Part shown: piece after piece, positions 52,382 to 61,016 of the stretch | How the letters are laid out: every line of letters begins with the position of its first letter | Numbering within the stretch: position 1 is the first letter of the stretch | DNA from: Rhodococcus rhodnii | GTDB taxonomy: Bacteria > Actinomycetota > Actinomycetes > Mycobacteriales > Pseudonocardiaceae | Direction of reading: 5' to 3' | Assembly: GCA_000720375.1 (NCBI GenBank) | Contig: JOAA01000003.1 | Location: 496,001 to 560,000, forward strand | Length of the DNA stretch: 64,000 bases | Program-made: the position numbers and the translations under genes | Notes under the pieces: generated by a model | The model's database searches: none | What the model was told of the DNA's origin: nothing | The model's input: the letters and a program-made list of their open reading frames with translations, nothing else

Positions 52382-53001
52382 CGAATCCTCCTGGCCGGCA
52401 CCCCGGCCCATACCTCGTTGTCCGGCACGTTCTCGAGCACCACGGCGCCCATCCCGATCAGCGCACCCGCGCCGACCGAAAGTCCTTCGCGCACCAGGGC
52501 TCCGCTGCCCAGGTAGGCCGTCTCCCCCACCGATACGTTGCCTGCCAGTGCGACTCGGGCGGCGAACGTCACGTACGAGGAAACCTTGTCATCATGGGTG
52601 ATCGTGACATGCGGCATGATCACCACGTGTTCGCCGATCTTCTGCGGCGCGGTCACTGCGACGAACGCGAGCACGATCGAACCCGCGCCGACAACAGTCC
52701 CGCTCGCGATGCTGGCTGTCGGGTGCACGATCGTCGCATAGCGCTCGGCAGGAAGCGCCAAGCGCTCGGCGATCCGCTTACGTACAGCTCGATCCGACGA
52801 TCTCGCAGCACAAAGGACGACCTGCGCGTCGGGGTAGTCGGCGATCAAGTCGGTCGACCCCAGCACCGGAACCCCGTCGACTGTCTGGCCGTGCAGGGCC
52901 GGATTGTCGTCGACGAACCCCAGAACCTTCCAGGAATCCCTCGCCGCGGCCAAGGTCTCCCTGGCCAGACCGCCGGCACCGACCAGGATCAGCTCGTTCA
53001 T
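52378..53001 (-). CDS. NeuD/PglD-type sugar O/N-acyltransferase
   Basis: 207 residues. An N-terminal Rossmann-like PglD domain (LILVGAGGLARETLAAARD, VLGFVDDNPAL) then hexapeptide repeats (TVVGAGSIVLAFVAVTAPQKIGEHVVIMPHVTITHDDKV; VSVGETAYLGSGALVREGLSVGAGALIGMGAVV). The domain order is that of PglD and NeuD. It should acylate a nucleotide-activated amino sugar. It overlaps the neighbouring aminotransferase genes by 4 bp at each end, so aminotransferase-acyltransferase pairs may be used in sequence. Confidence 0.87.
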   Translation of the reverse strand: MNELILVGAGGLARETLAAARDSWKVLGFVDDNPALHGQTVDGVPVLGSTDLIADYPDAQVVLCAARSSDRAVRKRIAERLALPAERYATIVHPTASIASGTVVGAGSIVLAFVAVTAPQKIGEHVVIMPHVTITHDDKVSSYVTFAARVALAGNVSVGETAYLGSGALVREGLSVGAGALIGMGAVVLENVPDNEVWAGVPARRIR

Positions 53002-54116
53002 CGGACGATCTCGGCGAGCGCGGTGACCACAGTGTCCTGTTCGGCCTCGGTCATCTGGTGGAACAACGGAAGAATCACCGACCTGGACGTCAGATGGTCG
53101 GTGACGGGCAGGTCCACGCGGGAGTACGCAGGCTCACGATGCGAGGCCATGATCCCGCGGCGCGCCGAAACACCTCGTGCCAGCAGGCCTTCGAGCACGT
53201 CGACGACCGTGCCCGGATAGGAATCCGGCAAAACCACCCAGAACGACTGGTAGTTCGTGGTTCCGTAGTCCGGGTCGCCGACCCAGCGCAGGCCGTCGAT
53301 CTCGGCCAGCAGCTTGTGGTACCGCTCAGCCAGCTCGCGGCGCCGCGCGATCACACTCGGCAGTTTCGCGAGCTGTACCAGGCCGATCGCGGCCTGGATG
53401 TCGGTCATCCGGAAGTTGAACCCGACCTCGTCGTACGACTCCAGCTTCACGCCCGAGGACGCGTGCCGGTCCGCGGCGGACACGCTCATCCCGTGTTCCC
53501 GCAGCCTCCGCAAGCGCGCTGCCCAGTCCGGATCGGACGTGGTCAGCATGCCGCCTTCGCCGGTGGTGAGCAACTTGCGTGGGTGAAACGACCACGCCGC
53601 AAGCGAAGCGCTCGTGCTGACCGGCTTGCCGCGATAAGTCGATCCGGCCGCACATGCCGAATCATGTACCAAGGCAAGGGAGTGCTTCGAACACACGGCC
53701 TCAAGAGCGTCCACATCGAACGGAACGCCGCCCTGGTGCACGCCGATCACCGCGACCGTCCTCGAGGTGAGCACGGCCTCGATCGTGTCCGGCGTGAGAT
53801 TCCCGGTCAGCGGGTCAACGTCCGCGAAAACCGGTGTAGCACCGACGTATCGGGCCGCGTTGGCCGTCGCGATGAACGAGAACGACGGCACCACAACCTC
53901 ATCACCCGGCCCTACGCCCAAGAGGTGCAATGCCAGGTGCAATGCGGTGGTGCAAGACGAGACTGCAACACCTTCGGCGGCGCCCGCTTGCTCGGCGAAC
54001 GCCTTCTCGAACTCCGCCACACGCGGCCCTTGCGCGACCCAACCGGACCGCACGGCCTCGGCCGCGGCTTGAGCTTCCTCTTCGCCAAGCCAAGGACGGA
54101 TGACCGGGATCGTCAT
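52998..54116 (-). CDS. DegT/DnrJ/EryC1 aminotransferase 2 (PglE/PseC-like)
   Basis: 372 residues: AEGVAVSSCTTALHLALHLLGVGPGDEVVVPSFSFIATANAARY, VHDSACAAGSTYRGKPV, and PLP lysine in SFHPRKLLTTGEGGML. It differs substantially from the other DegT gene of the operon. With the PglD-like acyltransferase next to it, it looks like a 4-aminotransferase of the PglE type. ATG 54116 overlaps the epimerase stop (ATGA). Confidence 0.88.
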   Translation of the reverse strand: MTIPVIRPWLGEEEAQAAAEAVRSGWVAQGPRVAEFEKAFAEQAGAAEGVAVSSCTTALHLALHLLGVGPGDEVVVPSFSFIATANAARYVGATPVFADVDPLTGNLTPDTIEAVLTSRTVAVIGVHQGGVPFDVDALEAVCSKHSLALVHDSACAAGSTYRGKPVSTSASLAAWSFHPRKLLTTGEGGMLTTSDPDWAARLRRLREHGMSVSAADRHASSGVKLESYDEVGFNFRMTDIQAAIGLVQLAKLPSVIARRRELAERYHKLLAEIDGLRWVGDPDYGTTNYQSFWVVLPDSYPGTVVDVLEGLLARGVSARRGIMASHREPAYSRVDLPVTDHLTSRSVILPLFHQMTEAEQDTVVTALAEIVR

Positions 54117-55075
54117 CGCTGCGCCCGCCACCAGGAAACGAGCGACGCCAAGCCGTCTTCCAGGTCGATGGTCGGCTTCCAGCCCAGGTCCCGTTCCGCG
54201 GCACTGATGTCGGCGAGCCTGCGGGTGACCGCGTTGACCGACCGGGCCGGGCCGAATTCCAGCTCGGAGGTGGACCCCATCACCTTCTGCAAAGCCTCGG
54301 CCAGCTCCAGCAAGGAAGTCTCGGTGGCCGTGGCGATGTTGTACACCGTGTCGGTGACGTCAGCCTGTGCCGCAAGGATGTTCGCCCGCGCGATGTCCTC
54401 GACGTGCACGAAGTCCATGGTCTGCTTGCCATCGCCGAGCACGAGCGGCGGCTCGCCTGCCTCGATGCGTTCCATCCAGCGGATCAGCACTTCGGTGTAC
54501 TTGCCGTGCGCGTCCATCCGCGGGCCGTACACGTTGAAGTAGCGCAGGGCCACGTAGTCCAGGTCGTGCATGGCCTTGAAGCTGCGCAACATGCCTTCGT
54601 TGAAGGCTTTCGCGGCACCGTAGAAGGTGTCGTTGTGGTACGGGTGGTGCGTCTCCTTGGTGGGGAACTCGTCCGCGAGGCCGTAGACCGAAGCCGACGA
54701 GGACGCCACGACCTTGCGAACCCCGGCTTCGACCGCGGCCTCGATCACGTTGAAAGTGCCGTCCACCAGTACTTCCAGTGCGACCCGCGGTTCGGCGGCG
54801 CACCGCGTGATGCGCAGCGCGGCGAGGTGGAACACGACATCCTTGCCCTCGCTGAGTTTCTGCATCAGCGCGACGTCGCGGATGTCGCCTTCGACCAGCT
54901 CGACCTTGTCCGGCGCGCGATCCAGTGCGGTCCGCAGATTGGCCAGCGTGCCGCGGGACAGGTCGTCGACCACGACCACCTGGCTCGCACCGGCATCCAG
55001 CGCCTGGTCGACCACGTGCGAACCGATCGTGCCCGCGCCGCCGGTGACCAGGATCCTGGTGTCGGTCAGCTGCAT
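54113..55075 (-). CDS. NAD-dependent sugar epimerase/dehydratase (extended SDR)
   Basis: 320 residues. GxxGxxG in TGGAGTIGSHVV, then VVVDDLSRGTLANL, the active-site Ser/Thr in VVASSSASVYG and YxxxK in TFYGAAKAFNEG, and the YFNVYGPRMD block. It could epimerise, dehydrate or decarboxylate a UDP-sugar; the general look is that of UDP-glucose 4-epimerase-type enzymes. It is the second gene in the operon. It starts within the stop of the Gfo/Idh gene (1-bp overlap). Confidence 0.87.
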   Translation of the reverse strand: MQLTDTRILVTGGAGTIGSHVVDQALDAGASQVVVVDDLSRGTLANLRTALDRAPDKVELVEGDIRDVALMQKLSEGKDVVFHLAALRITRCAAEPRVALEVLVDGTFNVIEAAVEAGVRKVVASSSASVYGLADEFPTKETHHPYHNDTFYGAAKAFNEGMLRSFKAMHDLDYVALRYFNVYGPRMDAHGKYTEVLIRWMERIEAGEPPLVLGDGKQTMDFVHVEDIARANILAAQADVTDTVYNIATATETSLLELAEALQKVMGSTSELEFGPARSVNAVTRRLADISAAERDLGWKPTIDLEDGLASLVSWWRAQR

Positions 55076-56094
55076 CAGAACGTTCCTCCATTCACCGGCA
55101 CGAACGTGCCGCCAGCGGCGTAACTGGCCGACGCGGCTTCCAGTTGGGCAAGCACACGAAGGCCGGACCGCCCGTCGGTGAGCGGTGCACGCCCTTCGAT
55201 GATCGCCGCTGCGAACTCCGCCATTACGCCCCGCAGCGCCTCACCTGTCGGCAACGCGGGCGCGACCATGTCGCCGATGCGGTAGGAAACGCGCTTGGCC
55301 TCGGGATTCTCCGACCAGTCGACGCCACGGTTGTACACCGCGAGCGGCTGCGTCGGGTCAAGGTCGTTCCACACCGCGGTGTGCTTTGACCCGCCGACGA
55401 TCATCGTCCTGATCTTGGTCGGTGACAACCAGTTGACGTGCGCGTGCGCGATGGCACCGTTGGACAGCTGCACGGAGATGTACGCGACACAGGCTTTGCC
55501 GGTGTGCATCGGGTCGGAGCCGTGCGCGGCGACCGCGACCGGGGTGACACCGGGCGGGAGGATCGAGTCCAGGATGGACAGATCGTGCGGCGCGAGGTCC
55601 CACAAAACGTCGATATCGGGCTGGACCAGGCCGAGGTTGATCCGGACCGAGTCGATGTACTGGATGTCGCCCAGCTCGCCGTCGTGCACCAGACGGCGTA
55701 ATCGTTGCACCACAGGGGTGTAACAGAAGGTGTGGTCGAGCATCAGCACAAGACCGCGTTCGTCAGCGGCGTTGACCAGCTTGAGGCCGTCCTCGTACGA
55801 GGAAGCCAACGGCTTTTCCACCAGCACGTGCTTGCCCGCTTCGAGCGCCGCCAGCGCGACGTCCAGATGCGTGGCGGCGGGCGTGGCCACCGCGACGGCC
55901 TGAATGTCCGGATCCGCAAGGGTTTCCGAAAGTGACTCGGTCGCGCGTACCGTGCTGTACCGCCCCAGCACCTCCCGTGCGCGCGTGACGTTCAGGTCAC
56001 ACAGCGTCTTGAGACGCAGCTGCGGGGTCGCCTGGATGTTTCGCACCAGATTCGGGCCCCAGTAGCCCGCTCCGATCACGGCCACGCCAACCAT
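55075..56094 (-). CDS. Gfo/Idh/MocA-family sugar dehydrogenase (WbpB/WlbA-like)
   Basis: 339 residues. N-terminal Rossmann fold (VAVIGAGYWGPNLVRNI), the conserved VEKPLASSYEDG Lys motif (about residues 97-105) and a substrate-binding domain with DLAPHDLSILDSILP containing the Asp-His pair. WlbA/WbpB oxidises UDP-GlcNAc-uronate at C3, and this is the first gene of the amino-sugar operon. Start ATG 56094 follows GGAGAGGATCTCG. The upstream region to 56283 (188 bp) holds the operon promoter. Confidence 0.86.
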   Translation of the reverse strand: MVGVAVIGAGYWGPNLVRNIQATPQLRLKTLCDLNVTRAREVLGRYSTVRATESLSETLADPDIQAVAVATPAATHLDVALAALEAGKHVLVEKPLASSYEDGLKLVNAADERGLVLMLDHTFCYTPVVQRLRRLVHDGELGDIQYIDSVRINLGLVQPDIDVLWDLAPHDLSILDSILPPGVTPVAVAAHGSDPMHTGKACVAYISVQLSNGAIAHAHVNWLSPTKIRTMIVGGSKHTAVWNDLDPTQPLAVYNRGVDWSENPEAKRVSYRIGDMVAPALPTGEALRGVMAEFAAAIIEGRAPLTDGRSGLRVLAQLEAASASYAAGGTFVPVNGGTF

Positions 56095-56283
56095 CGAGAT
56101 CCTCTCCAGGTTCTCCCGCACGGGTGGGGAGCTACCCTCCGAATCGCGATGAGACCCCCTTGGCATTACAGGGTTAGCGCAGGATCACTCGGGTTGGTAC
56201 TTTCGGGCAATCCGCCCGTTCATCTCTCACTTACCGGTACGTCACCGTGTAGGGATCAACCGGTGCGCGCGGTAGCCGGTGCG

Positions 56284-57213
56284 TCACTCCTCTTTCAGGC
56301 CCTCGCGATCGGCCCACTCCAGCAGCGTCTCCAGCGAATGGACTTTGTCGTCGATGGTGGCGTGCAGATCGCCGAGTTCGGCGAACCGGCCGGGCACGGT
56401 GGCGATGGTGAAGTCCTGGGGGTCCACGTCGTCGATCTCGTCCCACCTGATCGGTGTCGACACCGTGGCTTCCGGGTTGCCTCGGACCGAGTAGGCACTC
56501 GCGATGGTGTGGTCGCGGGCGTTCTGGTTGTAATCCACGAACAGCATCGCCGGGTCGCGATCCTTGCGCCACCACGTGGTCGTGACGTCGTCGGGCGCGC
56601 GGCGCTCGATCTCCTTGGCGAAGGCGAGTGCCGCACGCCGTACTTCCTGGAAACCCCAACGGGGTTCGATCCGGACGTAGACGTGCAGGCCCTTGCCGCC
56701 GGAAGTCTTGGGATAGCCCACGATTCCCAGCTCGTCCAGCACCTCGTGGACCACGTGGGCGACTCGCCGGACCGTGGAGAAAGGACAGTCGGGCATCGGG
56801 TCGAGGTCGATCCGCCACTCGTCCGGCGACTCCGTGTCGGCCCGGCGCGAGTTCCACGGATGGAACTCCACTGTGGACATCTGGACCGCCCAGATGACAC
56901 TCGCGAGCTCGGTCACGCACAGCTCGTACGCGTGCCGGTTGTAGCGCGGGAAATGGATCCGCACGGTCTCCAGCCACGGCGGCGCGCCGTTCGGCACACG
57001 CTTCTGGTGGACCTTCTCACCGGACACACCGGACGGGAAGCGGTGCAACATGCACGGGCGCTCCCGCAAGGCGCGGACAATGCCGTCGCCAACGGACAGG
57101 TAGTAGTTGACCAGGTCGAGCTTGGTCTCACCGCGGGCAGGGAAATACACCCGGTCCGGGTTGGAGACGCGCACGGTCCGGTCGCCGACCTCGAGTTCGA
57201 TCGCGGACGCCAT
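56284..57213 (-). CDS. LigD-type polymerase/primase domain protein
   Basis: 309 residues, a stand-alone PolDom of the LigD family that fills or primes DNA ends in non-homologous end joining. The catalytic Asp pair DLDP (RIDLDPMPDCPF) and TSGGKGLHVYV, GYPKTSG and ARDHTIASAYSVR blocks are present. It lacks the ligase and nuclease domains, as common in actinomycetes. Partner Ku or ligase genes are not in the window. ATG 57213 is 6 nt after TAGGTT (57220-57225), so it may be leaderless, though it is also 9 bp from the upstream TetR stop. Confidence 0.9.
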   Translation of the reverse strand: MASAIELEVGDRTVRVSNPDRVYFPARGETKLDLVNYYLSVGDGIVRALRERPCMLHRFPSGVSGEKVHQKRVPNGAPPWLETVRIHFPRYNRHAYELCVTELASVIWAVQMSTVEFHPWNSRRADTESPDEWRIDLDPMPDCPFSTVRRVAHVVHEVLDELGIVGYPKTSGGKGLHVYVRIEPRWGFQEVRRAALAFAKEIERRAPDDVTTTWWRKDRDPAMLFVDYNQNARDHTIASAYSVRGNPEATVSTPIRWDEIDDVDPQDFTIATVPGRFAELGDLHATIDDKVHSLETLLEWADREGLKEE

Positions 57214-57222
57214 GCGGTGAAC

Positions 57223-57738
57223 CTAACGCGAAATCAACGCTTCCGCCGCAGCCTTGGCCTGCCAGGCCGCATCCGGGTCCTCCCGGATGGCAGCCACGAC
57301 GATCGCGCCTTCCACCAAGAGGAGTAACTGGTCGGCCGCGGTGTCGTCCTCGACCAGGCCGCGCAGGAACTCGCGCAGCTCGTCCTTGTGGTGCTGGGCG
57401 ACGGCGGCGATCTTCGGCGAGGTCGTGCCCAGCTCGCCGAAGGAGTTGATGAACGCGCAGCCACGGAACCCCGGCTCGGAGAACCACTGGTGCAGCCAGT
57501 CGAACACGGCACCGACCGTGCGGTCGTGCTGCTCGACGTAGGTCCGCAAGGTGTCCCGCCAGCGCTTGTCCCGGCGTTCGAGATAGGCGACGACCAGCGC
57601 TTCCTTTGATGGGAAGAGCTGGTAGAGCCGCTTGAGCGAGACGCCGGAGGTGGTGCGGATCTGATCCATGCCCACGGCCTGGATGCCCCGCTCGTAGAAC
57701 AGATCCTCGGCGGCATCGAGTACGGCGGCTTCCTGCAT
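57223..57738 (-). CDS. TetR-family transcriptional regulator
   Basis: 171 residues. N-terminal TetR HTH ([48 protein letters not shown]) with a ligand-binding C-terminal half. Resembles the TetR_C_16/YxaF-like group. ATG 57738 follows GGGAGG; GTG 57741 is the alternative. Two perfect operators in the divergent promoter with the DUF1348 gene strongly suggest it represses itself and that gene. Its stop is part of the next gene's -10-like box. Confidence 0.88.
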   Translation of the reverse strand: MQEAAVLDAAEDLFYERGIQAVGMDQIRTTSGVSLKRLYQLFPSKEALVVAYLERRDKRWRDTLRTYVEQHDRTVGAVFDWLHQWFSEPGFRGCAFINSFGELGTTSPKIAAVAQHHKDELREFLRGLVEDDTAADQLLLLVEGAIVVAAIREDPDAAWQAKAAAEALISR

Positions 57739-57756
57739 CACACCTCCCTGGACACT

Positions 57757-57800
57757 GAGAACGGTCGTTCTCTACCCTACCGGAGAACGCTCGTTCTCCG
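57757..57800. promoter_or_regulatory. Twin TetR operators between TetR and DUF1348 genes
   Basis: GAGAACG-GT-CGTTCTC (57757-57772) and CGGAGAACG-CT-CGTTCTCCG (57781-57800) share the core GAGAACGNTCGTTCTC and lie 26 bp centre to centre. A TAGGGT box (57774-57779, minus strand) sits between them, so binding should block the TetR promoter. Confidence 0.85.
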
Positions 57801-57826
57801 TTCCGCTCTACGGAAAGGTTCCAGCC

Positions 57827-58285
57827 GTGGCCGCACGACCGCCGTTCCCGCCATTCGACGAGGAGACCGCCCGCATCAAGGTGCAAGCGGCCGAGGACGC
57901 CTGGAACACCCGGGACCCCAAGAAGGTGTCGCTGGCGTACACAGAGGACTCCGTTTGGCGCAACCGAGACCAGTTCGTCACCGGCCGCGCCGAGATCGTC
58001 GAGTTCCTGACACGGAAGTGGGAGCGTGAACTGGACTACGCGCTGCGCAAGGAGCTGTGGGCGTTTCGCGAGAACCGCATCGCCGTGCGTTTTCAGTACG
58101 AGTGCCGCGACGCCGACGGCCAGTGGTACCGCTCGTACGGCAACGAGCTGTGGGAGTTCACTTCGGAAGGCCTGATGGCACGCCGGGAAGCGAGCATCAA
58201 CGACCTGAAGATCAGCGAGTCGGAGCGCCGGATCTTCGGCAAGCGGCCGGAAGAGGAGTACGGCGTCCCGTTCCCGTTGCAGTAG
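57827..58285 (+). CDS. DUF1348 (NTF2-like) protein
   Basis: 152 residues, nuclear-transport-factor-2-like fold: [40 protein letters not shown] at the N-terminus, [29 protein letters not shown], and [21 protein letters not shown] at the end. DUF1348 proteins have no established reaction. The GTG at 57827 has AAAGG 9 nt upstream. Controlled by the divergent TetR via twin operators. It is followed by a strong palindromic terminator. Confidence 0.88.
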   Translation: MAARPPFPPFDEETARIKVQAAEDAWNTRDPKKVSLAYTEDSVWRNRDQFVTGRAEIVEFLTRKWERELDYALRKELWAFRENRIAVRFQYECRDADGQWYRSYGNELWEFTSEGLMARREASINDLKISESERRIFGKRPEEEYGVPFPLQ

Positions 58286-58301
58286 GTGTCTCGGATGGAC
58301 A

Positions 58302-58333
58302 AAGGTGCCCCCCGCCGCGGCGGGGGGCACCTT
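58302..58333. terminator. 16-bp perfect palindromic terminator between converging genes
   Basis: AAGGTGCCCCCCGCCG is directly followed by its reverse complement (to 58333). It lies 16 bp after the DUF1348 stop and 9 bp after the stop of the minus-strand peptidase (58343), so it can terminate both. Confidence 0.9.
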
Positions 58334-58342
58334 GGGGAGAGA

Positions 58343-59941
58343 TCAGCGGCGAACCAGCATGCGGCTGGCGCCCGCCGAGATCAGCGCACGGCTGGCGCCA
58401 CCCGAAGCGGCAACCTTCGCAGCCGCAGCAGGTGCCGGCGCGGGCACCGGGTCACACTGCAAGTCGGACCGGCGGCCAGACTTACGCTCCGGCAACTTGC
58501 CAGTCGCCAGGTAGTCAGCGATGGCATTGTCGGTGCACGCGACGCCGCTCAACGAACCAGAGTGCGTAGTCCCGCCGACGCCCTCGATCAAAGCCGAATT
58601 CGGGTACCGGCTGCGAACCTCAAGCCCGCCCTCGTAAGGTGTTGCCGCGTCAAGGGTCTCACCGATCAGCAGCAGGCTCGGCACCTTGCGACCGTCGATC
58701 TTCACCGGCTTGCCCGCCTTCGCGCCCCAGTTCAGGCAAGGCGCGTTGAACCAGGCGTTGCCCCACGTCTCGAACGGCGCACGGTAGTGGGTGAGCCAGT
58801 TGTCGACCTTCCACTTCGTCCAGCTCTTCGGCCACTGCACGTCGGTGCACTGGGTCGCGAGATAGATGGCGTAGCCGTTGTCCGCGCCGGGACCTTGGCC
58901 GTTCGAGGCGTCGTACAACGCCTTGATCGGCTTGATGTCTCCATTGTGGACGTACGCGGCGAAGGCCGACGCGATGTCCGCCCAGCCGTACACGTAGTAG
59001 CCGGCCTGCAGGAACGCGTCCGTCCACTCGTCCGGGCCGATGATGCCGTCGGCCGGCTTCTGCCGGAGCTCGTTCTGCTTGGCGTAGTAGAGCTTCTCCA
59101 CCTCCGCGCCGGAGGTGCCCAGCTTGTAGGTGTCGTTGTTCTTGGCGATCCAGTCGAAGTAGACCTTGATGTTCCGGTCGAACGCGATGTCCTGGTCCAG
59201 GTTCGCGTCGTACCACACGCGGCGCGGGTCCACGGTGCCGTCGAAGACCATCCGGCGAACTCGCTCCGGGTACAGGGTGCTGTACACCTGGCCGAGGTAC
59301 GTGCCGTAGGAGAAGCCGTAGAAGTTGATCTGCTCCTGACCGAGCGCCTTGCGGATGCTCTCCATGTCGTTGGCGTTGTCGGTCGTCTTGAGGTGGTCGA
59401 GCAGCTCACCGTTCGCAGCGTCGCACGCGTTGGCGTAGTCCTTGGCTCGCTTGAGCCACGCCTGCTCCAGCTCGCTGTTCACCGGCACGTAGTAGGGCCG
59501 GTTGTAGCCGAAGTAGTTGCCGTCGCAGGAGACCTGCGGCTCGCTCGATCCCACGCCACGCGGGTCGAAGCCGATCCAGTCGTACGCGTCGCCCGCCTTG
59601 TTCGGCACGGCCCCGCCGAGTCGCGCCAAGCCGAGGCCGGAGCCGCCAGGACCACCCGGGTTGGCCAGCATGACGCCCTGGAACTTGTCGTCGGCCACCT
59701 TGTGCTTGATCCGCGACACGGCGATCTTGATCTTCTTGCCGTCCGGCTTGGCGTAGTCGAGCGGCACCTCGAGCAGGCCGCACTCGGCCCCGGCTTCCTG
59801 CAGGCGGGCGTTCGCGCACTTACCCCACGGGATCGGGTCCGGCTGAAAATCTGGCTGTTTCGGGGCGGCGTTCGCCAAGGTCGCGCTGGACAGCGCGAGA
59901 CCGGCGGCGACAACCGTCACCACGATTCTTTTCACGGTCAC
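58343..59941 (-). CDS. Secreted alpha/beta-hydrolase, tripeptidyl aminopeptidase-like (S33)
   Basis: 532 residues. Sec signal (IVVTVVAAGLALSSATLANAA), then the S33 exopeptidase layout: GGPGGSGLG oxyanion region, nucleophile Ser in FYGFSYGTYLG, and a C-terminal TAP-like domain with Asp in LLIGETLDAATPYE and His in GGTTHSGS, followed by a short tail (ALISAGASRMLVRR). This is the SlpD/SlpE or Tap type found in Streptomyces culture fluids. It should remove small peptides from protein N-termini outside the cell. GTG 59941 has GAGGGA 5 nt upstream. Confidence 0.9.
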   Translation of the reverse strand: MTVKRIVVTVVAAGLALSSATLANAAPKQPDFQPDPIPWGKCANARLQEAGAECGLLEVPLDYAKPDGKKIKIAVSRIKHKVADDKFQGVMLANPGGPGGSGLGLARLGGAVPNKAGDAYDWIGFDPRGVGSSEPQVSCDGNYFGYNRPYYVPVNSELEQAWLKRAKDYANACDAANGELLDHLKTTDNANDMESIRKALGQEQINFYGFSYGTYLGQVYSTLYPERVRRMVFDGTVDPRRVWYDANLDQDIAFDRNIKVYFDWIAKNNDTYKLGTSGAEVEKLYYAKQNELRQKPADGIIGPDEWTDAFLQAGYYVYGWADIASAFAAYVHNGDIKPIKALYDASNGQGPGADNGYAIYLATQCTDVQWPKSWTKWKVDNWLTHYRAPFETWGNAWFNAPCLNWGAKAGKPVKIDGRKVPSLLLIGETLDAATPYEGGLEVRSRYPNSALIEGVGGTTHSGSLSGVACTDNAIADYLATGKLPERKSGRRSDLQCDPVPAPAPAAAAKVAASGGASRALISAGASRMLVRR

Positions 59942-60028
59942 AGTTCCCTCTCGTCCCCCTGCGATCTCCAGTGAACTGGGATTCTGCACCGTGCGGATTA
60001 ACTTGTGAACCACCCGAAAGTTCGTGTC

Positions 60029-60964
60029 TTAGCGCGTCATCGGCAGCCCGAATGCCGGGAACAACGCGGAATCCATGAACGAAGTCGCATGTTTGACACC
60101 GTCTGTGGTCACCGTCAAAACTTCAATGCAATGTGCCTGGTAGAGGCCGTCCGGATCGTCTCGCAACCACCACGCTAAGGCAGGCTGGTCATTTGCCGTT
60201 ATCCGGACAAATTTCACGTTCTCCGGCGCGACACACCAGAGCGTGGCCAAAAATCGCCCAATCGCGGCGGGCCCGGTGAACCACGTCGGAATAGGCGGCA
60301 TCTCCCATACCGCATCATCGGTGAGCAACCGCATAAGTGCCGCATTGTCGGCATTCTCGAATGCCTTCATCAGCCGATCGACCACCGAAATCGCCACCGG
60401 ATCGTCCGGTTCGAGCACGTCGTCCTGCGACAAATCGCCCACGTGCGCGCGTGCCCGTTGCACCAGGCTGTTCACTGCGGGCGTGGTGATGTCCAGCAGA
60501 TCGGCCACCTCGTCGGCACGCCACATCAACACGTCACGCAGGATCAGCACGGCCCGCTGGCGCGGCGGCAGGTGCTGCAACGCCGCGATCAACGCCAGCC
60601 GGGTCGTCTGCCGCGTGTCCACGGCCTCCGCCGGTGTCGGGAATGGTTGCAGCCAAAGGATTTCCCGCTCGGGTTCGGCCAACGGCTCCTCCGGGTCGCC
60701 GGGCGCGGTGCCCAGCCCATGCGGCAGCGGCCTGCGTTTGCCTTTCTCCAACGCTTTCAAGCACGCGTTCGTGGCGATCCGGTACAGCCAGGTGCGTAAC
60801 GACGACCGCCCTTCGAAGCCGTCGTAGGCACGCCACGCCTGTAGATACGTCTCCTGCACGGTGTCCTCGGCGTCGTGTACCGAACCCAGCATCCGGTAGC
60901 AGTGCACCAGCAGCTCTCGCCGGAACGGGTCCGCCAGCCGCGCGAAGTCCTCAGTACTCGTCAT
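60029..60964 (-). CDS. ECF sigma factor with SnoaL-like domain, copy B
   Basis: 311 residues. Sigma2 (VHCYRMLGSVHDAEDTVQETYLQAWRAYDGFEGRSSLRTWLYRIATNACL), sigma4 (LPPRQRAVLILRDVLMWRADEVADLLDITTPAVNSLVQRARAHV) and a SnoaL extension (VDRLMKAFENADNAALMRLLTDDAVWEMPPIPTWF). Very close to copy A in arrangement and to copy C. ATG 60964 follows GGAGGGA. The DWF-type extension is thought to control the sigma activity. It lies 52 bp from the dinB stop on the same strand. Confidence 0.9.
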   Translation of the reverse strand: MTSTEDFARLADPFRRELLVHCYRMLGSVHDAEDTVQETYLQAWRAYDGFEGRSSLRTWLYRIATNACLKALEKGKRRPLPHGLGTAPGDPEEPLAEPEREILWLQPFPTPAEAVDTRQTTRLALIAALQHLPPRQRAVLILRDVLMWRADEVADLLDITTPAVNSLVQRARAHVGDLSQDDVLEPDDPVAISVVDRLMKAFENADNAALMRLLTDDAVWEMPPIPTWFTGPAAIGRFLATLWCVAPENVKFVRITANDQPALAWWLRDDPDGLYQAHCIEVLTVTTDGVKHATSFMDSALFPAFGLPMTR

Positions 60965-61016
60965 CGCACTTCCCTCCATGAGTACTGATCCGGCTCGCGC
61001 CGCGAACTCATCGGCC

